A DNA stretch of 64,000 bases, taken from positions 310,001 to 374,000 of the forward strand of contig CBDCEX010000016.1 in assembly GCA_965216025.1 (NCBI GenBank), in the 5' to 3' direction. Every line of letters starts with the position of its first letter. Position 1 is the stretch's first letter. Position numbers and translations under genes: made by a program. The notes under the pieces were generated by a model that was not told the origin of the DNA, ran no database searches, and was given only the letters and a program-made list of their open reading frames with translations. Shown here in pieces: positions 28,043-36,892 of the stretch. Source of the stretch: JADFQT01 sp965216025 (lineage in GTDB: Bacteria; Chloroflexota; Dehalococcoidia; Lucifugimonadales; UBA3495).

Positions 28043-30022
28043 ATGGCTAACCCACACTGGAATATCTGGGTCGACTGGGATGCCGACGGCATTTGGGGAG
28101 AAGCCAACGAGGATGTTACCCCCGACCTAATGCATTTAAACTGGGAATGGGGAAGGGAACTAACCCGGGATCGGGCCAGACCCGCGGTTTTAAAGTTGGA
28201 GCTACGCAATGACGACCACAAGTATTCGCCACCCAACTCTGGTTCTCCCCTTGTCGGGAATTTAAAAGCGGGGCGCCGGGTCTGGGCCCGGTTTGCCTAT
28301 CCCTACGACGACTTCACCGGCGTTAACAGCACTGATCTGGCCGGGCGGACGCCGCCGGTTGACCAGGGGTTTACCTGGGTAAAGCAGAACTCCGGCGGCA
28401 ATGGATTCGAAATTTTTGGTAACCAGGTCCGCGAGCTTACCGGCGGCGCCAGTGATGCCATCTACACCCTAGACCTGGGTGACGCCGACGCCTACATCGG
28501 TTTCAGGTATAACCGGGAGACCAACGGCGGAGGCGGAGCGGTACTGCGGTTTATCAGCACCTCCGATTACCTTCGGGTGCGATTCCTCAACAGCAACACC
28601 GTGCTGGAAGATGTCACTGGGGGAACTCCCTCCAACATCCGCAGCGGAGATGCCCTTACCCTGGGGGTGAACTACTTTGTGGAAATTGAGATGCACGGCG
28701 GCTCGATACGACTGTTCGCCACCGACCTGGACGCAGGCACTTGGGAAAGAAGGGAACTTCTGGATGGGGCCGTAGCGGCCGGAAATACCGGGGCCACCAA
28801 ACACGGGCTCTGGCATAACGTAAGCGCCAACGCCGACCGCTGGGACGATTTCGGTGGATGGCGCAGTTTCTTCTACGGTCTGATAGACCGCATAGTTCCC
28901 CAAGCGGGCCCGGGCGGCGAGTCCTGCGAGATACGGGCATTCGATGAACTGGACCGGTTGGACCGTAGCCTGGTATTCAACCTCCTGACCGGCCTCAACC
29001 TCCGGTCCGATACCATTGCCAACAATATCCTCACCTGGGTCAATTTTAGCTTCAACGATCGAGAGTTGGACCTGGGAAGAATCTTGATCGCCAAGGAACC
29101 CCGGGCGGTTTGGAGAAGCACAGCCCGTACCGCGCTGAATCATCTGCAGGACGAGGAGGACGGCTTTCTTTATATCGATGGACTTGGCTTCATTCGCCTG
29201 GAGGTCTCAAGCCACCGGAGTTCCGGCAGTCATGCCACTTCTCGAGCCACTCTGCAAAGCGGCAAGGCCAGCAGCCCCTACATTTCGGAGTTGAGCTGGG
29301 ATGACGGCAGCGACGGAGTGGAAAATGACGTGACCTTTCGCTACCACCTGGAGGATAACCAGAACCTGCAGGAAATCTGGAAGTTGCGGGATGTGCCGGC
29401 CATTCCGGCGGGAGCGACCCGGGATTTTCTGGCGGAAAGCACCGCCTTCGACGTGGTGGATAGCATCCGGGTTCCAGTGGCCACCACTGATTACACTGCC
29501 AATAGTCAGGCCGGCGGCGGTGGCGCCGACATGACCGGTGATCTCACTGTGACTCTTCCCCTCATTTCCAGCTACCAGGGCCGTGGGACGATAGTTCGGG
29601 TCACTAATAATCACGGGACCGATACCGCTTCCCTAACCCTGCTGAAGCTCCGGGCCGATAAGTCCTACAAGGACTTCGAGTCCACCATTTATCAGACCTC
29701 CGACAGCGCTAGCCAGAGCGACCACGGGGTTCGCTCCCATCTGGTCAACTGCCGGTACATCGATACCTACGACACCGCCAAAGACGTGGCCGACTCCAGA
29801 TTGGCCCGCAAGAAAGACGGCAAAACCAGGCTAAACCTGGTACTGCCCAATGGAGACAAGAACAACTTGCTGCAGATGGTCCATCGGGTGCTATCGGATC
29901 GAATCACGGTGGTCTACGGCGACATGGGCATCAACGAAGATTTTTTCATCGAACACATGGAGCTGGACGCGATAGCCAGTACCGGCGAGGTAACCGCCCG
30001 CTGGAAGGTAAAGGGAATTTAG
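28043..30022 (+). CDS. phage minor tail protein (tail tip/hub-like)
   Basis: The 659-aa product starts MANPHWNIWVDWDADGIWGE after ACAGGAGAGGC. The N-terminal domain has NWEWGRELTRDRARPAVLKL and KYSPPNSGSPLVGNLKAGR, text typical of large minor tail proteins that define a coordinate frame for the tail tip. A beta-sandwich (about residues 105-290, LDLGDADAYIGFRYNRET) is inserted before the hub domain (EIRAFDELDRLDRSLVFNLL). The C-terminus ends NEDFFIEHMELDAIASTGEV. The gene is intact and is the longest intact prophage gene. Confidence 0.7.
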   Translation: MANPHWNIWVDWDADGIWGEANEDVTPDLMHLNWEWGRELTRDRARPAVLKLELRNDDHKYSPPNSGSPLVGNLKAGRRVWARFAYPYDDFTGVNSTDLAGRTPPVDQGFTWVKQNSGGNGFEIFGNQVRELTGGASDAIYTLDLGDADAYIGFRYNRETNGGGGAVLRFISTSDYLRVRFLNSNTVLEDVTGGTPSNIRSGDALTLGVNYFVEIEMHGGSIRLFATDLDAGTWERRELLDGAVAAGNTGATKHGLWHNVSANADRWDDFGGWRSFFYGLIDRIVPQAGPGGESCEIRAFDELDRLDRSLVFNLLTGLNLRSDTIANNILTWVNFSFNDRELDLGRILIAKEPRAVWRSTARTALNHLQDEEDGFLYIDGLGFIRLEVSSHRSSGSHATSRATLQSGKASSPYISELSWDDGSDGVENDVTFRYHLEDNQNLQEIWKLRDVPAIPAGATRDFLAESTAFDVVDSIRVPVATTDYTANSQAGGGGADMTGDLTVTLPLISSYQGRGTIVRVTNNHGTDTASLTLLKLRADKSYKDFESTIYQTSDSASQSDHGVRSHLVNCRYIDTYDTAKDVADSRLARKKDGKTRLNLVLPNGDKNNLLQMVHRVLSDRITVVYGDMGINEDFFIEHMELDAIASTGEVTARWKVKGI

Positions 30023-30023
30023 C

Positions 30024-30332
30024 TTGGTTTCTACCCAGGATTTCGCTCATGGCGTTTGGCAGTCGTTGAAGAACATTCGGGAGCGTTTGGCCGTGTTGGA
30101 GACGGAGGTGAGACGCAGCCGTCGCGATCTTTTACGATTGGAAACCCGCCTCCACTCTCACGTGGCCGACCACCGGAGATACCCGCCGGGCAATGGAGCT
30201 AATCCCGACGGCATCAACGGCGCCACCATCAACATCCGCATCAGTCGCAAGGCCTTGGGCAGCGGTGGAGTCATCGGTGGCGGCCTGCTGGCGGCCCTAG
30301 CGGGCCTGGGTAAAATGCTGGAATGGTGGTAG
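30024..30332 (+). CDS. XhlA/holin-like small membrane protein
   Basis: The 102-aa product has a predicted N-terminal coiled coil (IRERLAVLETEVRRSRRDLLRLETRL) and a C-terminal hydrophobic, Gly-rich segment (GGVIGGGLLAALAGLGKMLEWW). This is the layout of XhlA/hemolysin-type phage proteins. A TTG start follows the minor-tail stop by one base. No endolysin is seen beside it, so a role in lysis is only inferred. Confidence 0.55.
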   Translation: MVSTQDFAHGVWQSLKNIRERLAVLETEVRRSRRDLLRLETRLHSHVADHRRYPPGNGANPDGINGATINIRISRKALGSGGVIGGGLLAALAGLGKMLEWW

Positions 30333-30620
30333 GGGGGATATGGGGTTCTTATAGTAATTTCTGGTAGCGTATCAGTTGGAACGGTCTACAAATGAAACCA
30401 ATTCTTCGATGGTCCTAACCTGGGCACTCGGCCCAGACGCCATTGCTGTGGTTGGCGGGTGAGGATTGCTTAGCGTCTTATGGGGTCGGCAGTAGCTTTG
30501 ACTACAAGCGCTTGTCGAGTTATGCTTAACTTGTTCATATTAGTTTCCTAGCTAAACTGACACACTGCAGCTGACTGCTCAATCATAGTAAAGCACATCG
30601 TTCGTCATTTTGGGGGTGCT

Positions 30621-30869
30621 ATGGCTCTCGAACATGAATCCAAATTCTTTGAAGACAATAAAGCCGAGTGGCTTAAAATCTACAAGGGGCAATTCGCTCT
30701 GATTGAAAAGGAAGTTCTATGGGGAACCTTCACTACCCACGCGGAAGCATATGAACAGGGTATTGAGAAGCTAGGTAATGTCCAATTTCTTATTAAGAGA
30801 ATTGAGGAAAGAGAGGAAGTGATCTATTACCCTGCGTTATCTATTGGTGCCATTAATGCCAGTTCATAA
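30621..30869 (+). CDS. DUF5678-like small protein
   Basis: The 82-aa product reads FFEDNKAEWLKIYKGQFALI, then EKEVLWGTFTTHAEAYEQGI, then FLIKRI. This matches the DUF5678 pattern of a Trp/Tyr-containing strand pair followed by a helix. The function is unknown. Its end overlaps the start region of the aspartic-protease-like gene, so the two are almost certainly one transcription and translation unit. GGGGGTGCT precedes ATG. Confidence 0.65.
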   Translation: MALEHESKFFEDNKAEWLKIYKGQFALIEKEVLWGTFTTHAEAYEQGIEKLGNVQFLIKRIEEREEVIYYPALSIGAINASS

Positions 30870-31314
30870 TAGGCTGATTGCTGATTCTAGTGGTGCATTA
30901 AGTCCAGTTGGCCTGATGAACATTGGAGCCTTCTTCTCGGTGGAGGTCAATTTGCCTCCACCCTTGGCGAAGCAACTTATGGATAAGGGCCAACCAACAC
31001 CTCCACCCATAACGGGGCTAGCGCTCATAGATACCGGGGCCTCCCGGACCTGTATACATGAACCTCACTTGCAATCATTAGGATTGAACCCTATCGGTGT
31101 CGCCAACATGGGTACAGCCAGTGGTCCTAGTCAGCGCAATATATATCAAGCACAGATAACATGCGGGTCACCTCAGTGGACATATCAACCCGCAGGGGTC
31201 ATTGGGGTAGACCTTTCGGGCCAGAATATAGAGCTTCACCCCAACCCTCAACCGTTGATTGGTCTGTTAGGGCGGGACTTTCTTAGCCAAGGGTTGCTAA
31301 TTTGGAACGGGTAA
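30856..31314 (+). CDS. retropepsin-like aspartic protease-family protein
   Basis: LALIDTGASRTCI is the DTG(A/S) active-site motif of retropepsin-type aspartic proteases. The C-terminal PLIGLLGRDFLSQGLLIWNG matches the usual (I)LG.DFL flap-side motif. At about 152 aa it is a single-lobed protein that would act as a dimer. Possible starts are TTG 30844, GTG 30847 and ATG 30856; the last is used here. It overlaps the DUF5678-like gene. The substrate is unknown; the paired partner may be the target or a specificity factor. Confidence 0.7.
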   Translation: MPVHNRLIADSSGALSPVGLMNIGAFFSVEVNLPPPLAKQLMDKGQPTPPPITGLALIDTGASRTCIHEPHLQSLGLNPIGVANMGTASGPSQRNIYQAQITCGSPQWTYQPAGVIGVDLSGQNIELHPNPQPLIGLLGRDFLSQGLLIWNG

Positions 31315-31464
31315 GCGGGTTTATGGAGTCTTGCGACGTGACCATCTAGCCTCGGCTGCCTTCCGTGCGGTCTCTTTCCTACGTTTACTTGAGCGATTCT
31401 GCCTACTTAGGACTATCAGTCCAAAACTGCTCCGTCAACTTCAAACCGATACACTACCTACGTC

Positions 31465-32895
31465 GAAACTGTTCAGAGTTGAGGGGAAGTGAGCAACCGG
31501 CGGCATTCCAGGAGGGGATTGAGACCTCTGGCCCGCCAGGTGCCAAAGAGGGATGCCAAGGTCATCTTGCTGTCGGTGCCCTGCCCTGAGCGGGTGCCGC
31601 CGCTGATCTTGCGACTGGTTACCAGATGCCGCAGGCTCCGCTCGGCGGCGTTGTTGTCTGAGGGCACGGCTGGGTCCGACACGAAGACAAACAGTTCCTT
31701 GATGAACCGTTCCATGCGCCGGCAGAGCTTGGCCTGAACCGCCAGGGGATCTTTAAGGAAAGGCCGTGCCAAGACCATTAGTTTCTCCTCCAGCATTAGC
31801 TGGGTGCGATGGCCTGGCTGGGCTCGGGGAAGGACCGAGGCCTTGGCCTCCGTGTAGACCTGGTGAACCGCCTCGGCCCACTGAGCCAGCCCAGCGCCTT
31901 CTGGGTACAACCCTTTCAGGTCATGGATATCCCGCAGCAGATGAGCCCAGCACCGTTGCTTCAGGCCCGGGTAGTGGTTATAGGCGGCGTAGAAATCACT
32001 GACCAACACTCCGCTGAAGGAGGAATCCAGCACCTCATCCACCACCCCCTTATCCCGACCCCGACGCAGGAAGTATCGTTCGCTGGGAGTGCTGAAGGTC
32101 CAAACATAGCCGTTGCTCCCGTCCTGGCGCCAGCCGGTTTCGTCGCCCTGCACCACGGGACTGGCGCGGACTTGCTCGAGCACCTCTCGCACCGCCGTCT
32201 CAGCCTGACGGGCTACTCCATGGACGGCCTGGACGATGGCACCAACACTCAGGTGCAACTGATGGACGGTCTCCAGGTACCATTGGATGATTCTTATGGG
32301 CAACCGTCCCTCCTCCCGCAGGGTCACCATCAGGCTTACCAGATTGACCCCCAAGCGCTGCTGGCCCAGAACCACCCCCTGCAGGGCCTCTTTGGGCAGC
32401 CGGCGCCGCTGGCATACCGGACAGATGCGGGCTACCAGGGCGTGCTCGGTCACTTCTACCGGAGCCACCGGTAGCTCAATGACTTCCCGAGTTCGCTGTA
32501 CCCATCCGCCGTTCAGGTGAGTCCCGCAGTCGGGACAGACCGCCACGGCATGCTCCACCCGCCGGGTAGGAGTCATGCGCTGGCGGGCGAAGCCATGGCG
32601 GCGCGGCTTTCTGGGCTCCTTTTTCTCCGGCGCTTGCCGGCTGGAGTGCGGCTGATTACCCGGCATCCCCGACGACCCGCGCCGGTTGGGATGGGATTCC
32701 AGAACCCCAATCCGCCTTTGCAAATCGGCAATGACTGCCCGCTGGCCGGCAATTATCTCCAGCAGAGTTTCGCGACTCGCCGCGTTCAGGTCTAGTTCAG
32801 TGTCCACCTCCCTGGTATGCCACAACTCCCCCGGCCATGCCAGCGTTTTTCCAACGGCTTTGAGCCAATTCACCTCATCAAGTCTGAACAGTTAC
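31465..32895 (-). mobile_element. IS66-family element, copy 1 (1431 bp)
   Basis: Ends carry AACTGTTCAGA-type inverted repeats. CCTACGTC is present on both sides (31457-31464, 32896-32903), giving an 8-bp duplication as expected for IS66. A second copy begins immediately after the right-hand repeat. Confidence 0.9.
31473..32873 (-). CDS. IS66-family transposase, copy 1 (intact)
   Basis: The 466-aa protein has an N-terminal leucine-zipper-like segment (AASRETLLEIIAGQRAVIADLQRRI), a zinc-finger region CPDCGTHLNGG...CPVCQRR, and the DDE domain with VVQGDETGWRQDGSNGYVW, SGVLVSDFYAAYNHYPGLKQ and SDNNAAERSLRHLVTSRKIS. There are no accompanying TnpA/TnpB genes, as in the single-gene IS66 subgroup. 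It is almost identical to copy 2. Confidence 0.92.
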   Translation of the reverse strand: MNWLKAVGKTLAWPGELWHTREVDTELDLNAASRETLLEIIAGQRAVIADLQRRIGVLESHPNRRGSSGMPGNQPHSSRQAPEKKEPRKPRRHGFARQRMTPTRRVEHAVAVCPDCGTHLNGGWVQRTREVIELPVAPVEVTEHALVARICPVCQRRRLPKEALQGVVLGQQRLGVNLVSLMVTLREEGRLPIRIIQWYLETVHQLHLSVGAIVQAVHGVARQAETAVREVLEQVRASPVVQGDETGWRQDGSNGYVWTFSTPSERYFLRRGRDKGVVDEVLDSSFSGVLVSDFYAAYNHYPGLKQRCWAHLLRDIHDLKGLYPEGAGLAQWAEAVHQVYTEAKASVLPRAQPGHRTQLMLEEKLMVLARPFLKDPLAVQAKLCRRMERFIKELFVFVSDPAVPSDNNAAERSLRHLVTSRKISGGTRSGQGTDSKMTLASLFGTWRARGLNPLLECRRLLTSPQL

Positions 32896-32903
32896 CCTAC
32901 GTC

Positions 32904-34334
32904 GTAAGTGTTCAGATTTGAGGGGAAGCGAGCAACCGGCGGCATTCCAGGAGGGGATTGAGACCTCTAGCCCGCCAGGTGCCAAAGAGGGATGCCAAGG
33001 TCATCTTGCTGTCGGTGCCCTGCCCTGAGCGGGTGCCGCCGCTGATCTTGCGACTGGTTACCAGATGCCGCAGGCTCCGCTCGGCGGCGTTGTTGTCTGA
33101 GGGCACGGCTGGGTCCGACACGAAGACAAACAGTTCCTTGATGAACCGTTCCATGCGCCGGCAGAGCTTGGCCTGAACCGCCAGGGGATCTTTAAGGAAA
33201 GGCCGCGCCAAGACCATTAGTTTCTCCTCCAGCATTAGCTGGGTGCGATGGCCTGGCTGGGCTCGGGGAAGGACCGAGGCCTTGGCCTCCGTGTAGACCT
33301 GGTGAACCGCCTCGGCCCACTGAGCCAGCCCAGCGTCTTCTGGGTACAACCCTTTCAGGTCATGGATATCCCGCAGCAGATGAGCCCAGCACCGTTGCTT
33401 CAGGCCCGGGTAGTGGTTATAGGCGGCGTAGAAATCACTGACCAACACTCCGCTGAAGGAGGAATCCAGCACCTCATCCACCACCCCCTTATCCCGACCC
33501 CGACGCAGGAAGTATCGTTCGCTGGGAGTGCTGAAGGTCCAAACATAGCCGTTGCTCCCGTCCTGGCGCCAGCCGGTTTCGTCGCCCTGCACCACGGGAC
33601 TGGCGCGGACTTGCTCGAGCACCTCTCGCACCGCCGTCTCAGCCTGACGGGCTACTCCATGGACGGCCTGGACGATGGCACCAACACTCAGGTGCAACTG
33701 ATGGACGGTCTCCAGGTACCATTGGATGATTCTTATGGGCAACCGTCCCTCCTCCCGCAGGGTCACCATCAGGCTTACCAGATTGACCCCCAGGCGCTGC
33801 TGGCCCAGAACCACCCCCTGCAGGGCCTCTTTGGGCAGCCGGCGCCGCTGGCATACCGGACAGATGCGGGCTACCAGGGCGTGCTCGGTCACTTCTACCG
33901 GAGCCACCGGTAGCTCAATGACTTCCCGAGTTCGCTGTACCCATCCGCCGTTCAGGTGAGTCCCGCAGTCGGGACAGACCGCCACGGCATGCTCCACCCG
34001 CCGGGTAGGAGTCATGCGCTGGCGGGCGAAGCCATGGCGGCGCGGCTTTCTGGGCTCCTTTTTCTCCGGCGCTTGCCGGCTGGAGTGCGGCTGATTACCC
34101 GCCATCCCCGACGACCCGCGCCGGTTGGGACGGGATTCCAGAACCCCAATCCGCCTTTGCAAATCGGCAATGACTGCCCGCTGGCCGGCAATTATCTCCA
34201 GCAGAGTTTCGCGACTCGCCGCGTTCAGGTCTAGTTCAGTGTCCACCTCCCTGGTATGCCACAACTCCCCCGGCCATGCCAGCGTTTTTCCAACGGCTTT
34301 GAGCCAATTCACCTCATCAAGTCTGAACAGTTAC
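32904..34334 (-). mobile_element. IS66-family element, copy 2 (1431 bp, tandem)
   Basis: The length and orientation match copy 1. It is flanked by CCTACGTC at 32896-32903 and 34335-34342, so the target octamer occurs three times in the array. The left end (GTAAGTGTTCAGATTTGA) differs from copy 1 (GAAACTGTTCAGAGTTGA), so it is not a simple tandem duplication of copy 1. Confidence 0.9.
32912..34312 (-). CDS. IS66-family transposase, copy 2 (intact)
   Basis: The 466-aa protein differs from copy 1 at very few positions (for example SRPNRRGSSGMAG in place of SHPNRRGSSGMPG, and the C-terminus LASPQI). Both zinc-binding and DDE regions are kept, so both tandem copies appear functional. Confidence 0.92.
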   Translation of the reverse strand: MNWLKAVGKTLAWPGELWHTREVDTELDLNAASRETLLEIIAGQRAVIADLQRRIGVLESRPNRRGSSGMAGNQPHSSRQAPEKKEPRKPRRHGFARQRMTPTRRVEHAVAVCPDCGTHLNGGWVQRTREVIELPVAPVEVTEHALVARICPVCQRRRLPKEALQGVVLGQQRLGVNLVSLMVTLREEGRLPIRIIQWYLETVHQLHLSVGAIVQAVHGVARQAETAVREVLEQVRASPVVQGDETGWRQDGSNGYVWTFSTPSERYFLRRGRDKGVVDEVLDSSFSGVLVSDFYAAYNHYPGLKQRCWAHLLRDIHDLKGLYPEDAGLAQWAEAVHQVYTEAKASVLPRAQPGHRTQLMLEEKLMVLARPFLKDPLAVQAKLCRRMERFIKELFVFVSDPAVPSDNNAAERSLRHLVTSRKISGGTRSGQGTDSKMTLASLFGTWRARGLNPLLECRRLLASPQI

Positions 34335-34430
34335 CCTACGTCCCCCTTCCTTGTCCACCAGCTTTCGACCGGTTATCATAGGGGGCGGCAAATTCCCGCC
34401 ATCCTTTATTAAGCCCGTTGGAGGTGCGCT

Positions 34431-35927
34431 TTGGAGCAGGTTTATGACGTCATAGTTGTCGGGGCTGGCAACGCGGCCCTCAGCGCCGCCATCGCGGCCA
34501 AGGAAAACTGTGAATCCGTGGTGGTGGTAGAGAAGGCCCCAGAGTACTTTCGGGGCGGCAACACCTACTTCACCGGTGGAATCATCCGCTTCCCCTTCAG
34601 CGGTATCGAGGATATCAAGGCCCTAATCCCGGACATGTCGGCGACGGAGGAGAACTCCGTCGAGGTGGGTAGCTATTCCGAGAGCCAGTATTACGAAGAC
34701 ATGATGCGGGTTACCAACGGGCTTTCCGACCCGGAACTGGCGCAGATCCTGGTCAGCCAGGCCTTTCCCACCATGAAGTGGCTTCGAGAGCACGGGGTGC
34801 GCTTCGTCCTCTCCTTCGGGCGGCAGGCATTCAAAGACGGCGACAAATACCGCTTCTGGGGCGGACTATTAGTCGAGGCCGTCGGCGCGGGCAAGGGTCT
34901 CTCCGATCAGCAGTTCGAGGTAGCCCAGCAAATGGGCATCAATGTCCGCTACTCTACCCAGGGAATGAAGCTGCTGCAGGACGACCGGGGACGCGTGTCC
35001 GGCCTTCAAGTCCTGGGACCGGAGGGCTTCGAGGATATTCACGGCCGGTCGGTGGTCCTGGCCGCCGGTGGCTTCGAAGCCAACGCCGAGATGCGCTGCC
35101 GGTACTTGGGGCCGGGCTGGGAAACGGTGAAGGTTCGCGGAATCCCCTACAACACCGGGGACGCCATCAAAATGGCGCTGGATATAGGGGCCCAATCCCA
35201 TGGCCACTGGAGCAGCTGCCACGCCGTGGCCTGGGACATGAACGCCCCGGCCTTCGGCGACCGCACCATAACGGAGCTGTACCAGAAGCACTCCTATCCC
35301 TTTGGCCTGATCGTCAACCTCGACGGGGAGCGGTTCCTGGATGAAGGCGCCGACTTCCGCAACTACACCTACGTAACTTACGGCCGGGCTCTCCTGACCC
35401 AGCCGCAGGGCTTAGCCTTCCAAATTTTTGATAATAAAGTCAGGCATTTGCTTCGGGACGAATACTGGATACCACAGGCCACCATGTTTGAGGCCAACAC
35501 CCTGGAAGAGTTGGCCGCCCATCTCGACATCGACGTTGCGGGGCTGGTGAACACTGTCAAAGAGTACAACGCCGCGGTACAGACCGGCGTCACCTATAAT
35601 CCGACGATCAAGGACGGTCGCGGCACGGTAGGGCTGGCCGTAAACAAGACCAACTGGGCGGAGACCATCGACACCCCTCCCTACCTGGGCTGGGCCGTCA
35701 CCACCGGCATCTCCTTTACCTTCGGCGGTGTCAAGATCAACACTCGGGGGCAGGTGGTAACCAACGCTCAGGACCCCATTCCCGGGCTCTACGCCGCTGG
35801 GGAGATGGTGGGTGGGCTCTTCTACTACAACTACCCAGGAGGCTCAGGCCTGTCCGCCGGGATGGTATTTGGCCGTCTCTCCGGCATCAGCGCCGCCCAG
35901 GACGCCAATCTGCTGAAAGACGTTTAA
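34431..35927 (+). CDS. FAD-dependent dehydrogenase, TcuA/fumarate-reductase flavoprotein-like
   Basis: The 498-aa protein has an N-terminal dinucleotide fold DVIVVGAGNAALSAAIAA, then RGGNTYFTGGIIRFPF, the mid-chain RSVVLAAGGFEANAEM, and the C-terminal FAD motif PIPGLYAAGEMVGGLFYYNY followed by GGSGLSAGMVFGR. This is the FAD_binding_2 family (tricarballylate dehydrogenase, ketosteroid dehydrogenase and relatives). The exact substrate cannot be assigned. A TTG start at 34431 follows TTGGAGGTGCGC. It lies alone between IS66 and the terminase block of the prophage and is intact, unlike the phage genes around it. Confidence 0.8.
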   Translation: MEQVYDVIVVGAGNAALSAAIAAKENCESVVVVEKAPEYFRGGNTYFTGGIIRFPFSGIEDIKALIPDMSATEENSVEVGSYSESQYYEDMMRVTNGLSDPELAQILVSQAFPTMKWLREHGVRFVLSFGRQAFKDGDKYRFWGGLLVEAVGAGKGLSDQQFEVAQQMGINVRYSTQGMKLLQDDRGRVSGLQVLGPEGFEDIHGRSVVLAAGGFEANAEMRCRYLGPGWETVKVRGIPYNTGDAIKMALDIGAQSHGHWSSCHAVAWDMNAPAFGDRTITELYQKHSYPFGLIVNLDGERFLDEGADFRNYTYVTYGRALLTQPQGLAFQIFDNKVRHLLRDEYWIPQATMFEANTLEELAAHLDIDVAGLVNTVKEYNAAVQTGVTYNPTIKDGRGTVGLAVNKTNWAETIDTPPYLGWAVTTGISFTFGGVKINTRGQVVTNAQDPIPGLYAAGEMVGGLFYYNYPGGSGLSAGMVFGRLSGISAAQDANLLKDV

Positions 35928-36133
35928 CCAGCCGAGGCCGCGCCCAAAGATCCCACTTGCCAGCCATAGGAATTCCGGGTAAACTAGGCGAGTTCCTTTG
36001 TTTGTGGTGTGGGCTGGGTAGGAGCCGGAATTCGGCTAACGGCGCAAGGGATCACCGGGACTACCCTTCCCGAAAATCTCAAGGTGTCAACCCACCGTCT
36101 AACTTTTACAGAGGAGGACTTAAAAGCCGAGCC

Positions 36134-36319
36134 ATGTTTGACAGAAACTCTCTTGACGCACTGTTTGATGAACTGCGGGACGAATACGAGTTGGAGCCGG
36201 AGTGGGAGGACATCCAACGTGATGCCCATCTGGCCGTGGCCCGTCATGATGCGGGCATGCCTTTGGGCGAGATCGATACTCGGGTCGAGGGCCTAGTGAA
36301 AAAGCATAGCCCGGATTAA
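36134..36319 (+). CDS. small acidic hypothetical protein (61 aa)
   Basis: The product MFDRNSLDALFDELRDEYEL... is acidic and helical. AGAGGAGGA lies about 18 bp upstream of the ATG, slightly far for a ribosome site. It is the first gene of the terminase-portal block; a small phage packaging or regulatory protein is possible but unsupported. Confidence 0.45.
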   Translation: MFDRNSLDALFDELRDEYELEPEWEDIQRDAHLAVARHDAGMPLGEIDTRVEGLVKKHSPD

Positions 36320-36664
36320 CCAGTCCCAGATAGTAGCTCCCAACCCTCAGGTCATCCCGAGCCTAATATGGCCCTCTCCGGAACCTTTTTAGGAATCTCC
36401 GGAAGGGCCATTGCTTTGCACTTCATCCCCCTATGGGTATGATCCCCCTTATTCAGTCAGGGCCCAAACCGAGCCCACCCCGGTTTCCCCCCCTACTGCT
36501 CCTTGACGCTATTACCCCAGCGGCGACGCCCGCATCTGACCGGCCCGTATTGACACCTCCGGTGTCTGAAGCATAGCGTGAATTAAGTCAGGGACGGACC
36601 CGTTGAATAGCGGCCCGTCCCTCATTTATTTATGTGTCCCATTTACATCCGGAGGTGATTCCGC
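36320..36664. other. intergenic stretch with two hairpins
   Basis: The hairpin AATATGGCCCT...TCCGGA / TCCGGA...AGGGCCATT lies at 36365-36412. The stem GGGACGG / CCGTCCC at 36591-36621 is followed by a T/A-rich run and may terminate transcription. A TTGACA hexamer near 36550 lacks a convincing -10 partner. No gene is seen. Confidence 0.5.
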
Positions 36665-36892
36665 TTGCGCTGTCGCCGATGCGATTCCACAAGATTAATA
36701 CGCTTGGACAAGAAATGCTCCCGGGACAACTATGTCTTCCGTTGCCAGGAGTGCGGTTTCCTATTCAGCCCATCTATCCCAGCCGACGAACCCAAACAGC
36801 AGGTCTCGTCCCTAAAACCTCAAGAGCCCCCGGTTGGCCGGGAGCCTCCAGTTGAATCAGGATTTACGCCCGCTGAAAAGGGACAACCCTAG
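36665..36892 (+). CDS. small zinc-ribbon protein upstream of terminase
   Basis: The 75-aa product starts at TTG after ATCCGGAGGTGATTCCGC. Two CxxC pairs (CRRC and CQEC) frame a basic segment, followed by a low-complexity Pro/Glu tail. It lies directly before the terminase start (TAG then ATG), in the position of small packaging or regulatory genes. It is possibly functionally parallel to the zinc ribbon at 14215. Confidence 0.55.
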   Translation: MRCRRCDSTRLIRLDKKCSRDNYVFRCQECGFLFSPSIPADEPKQQVSSLKPQEPPVGREPPVESGFTPAEKGQP

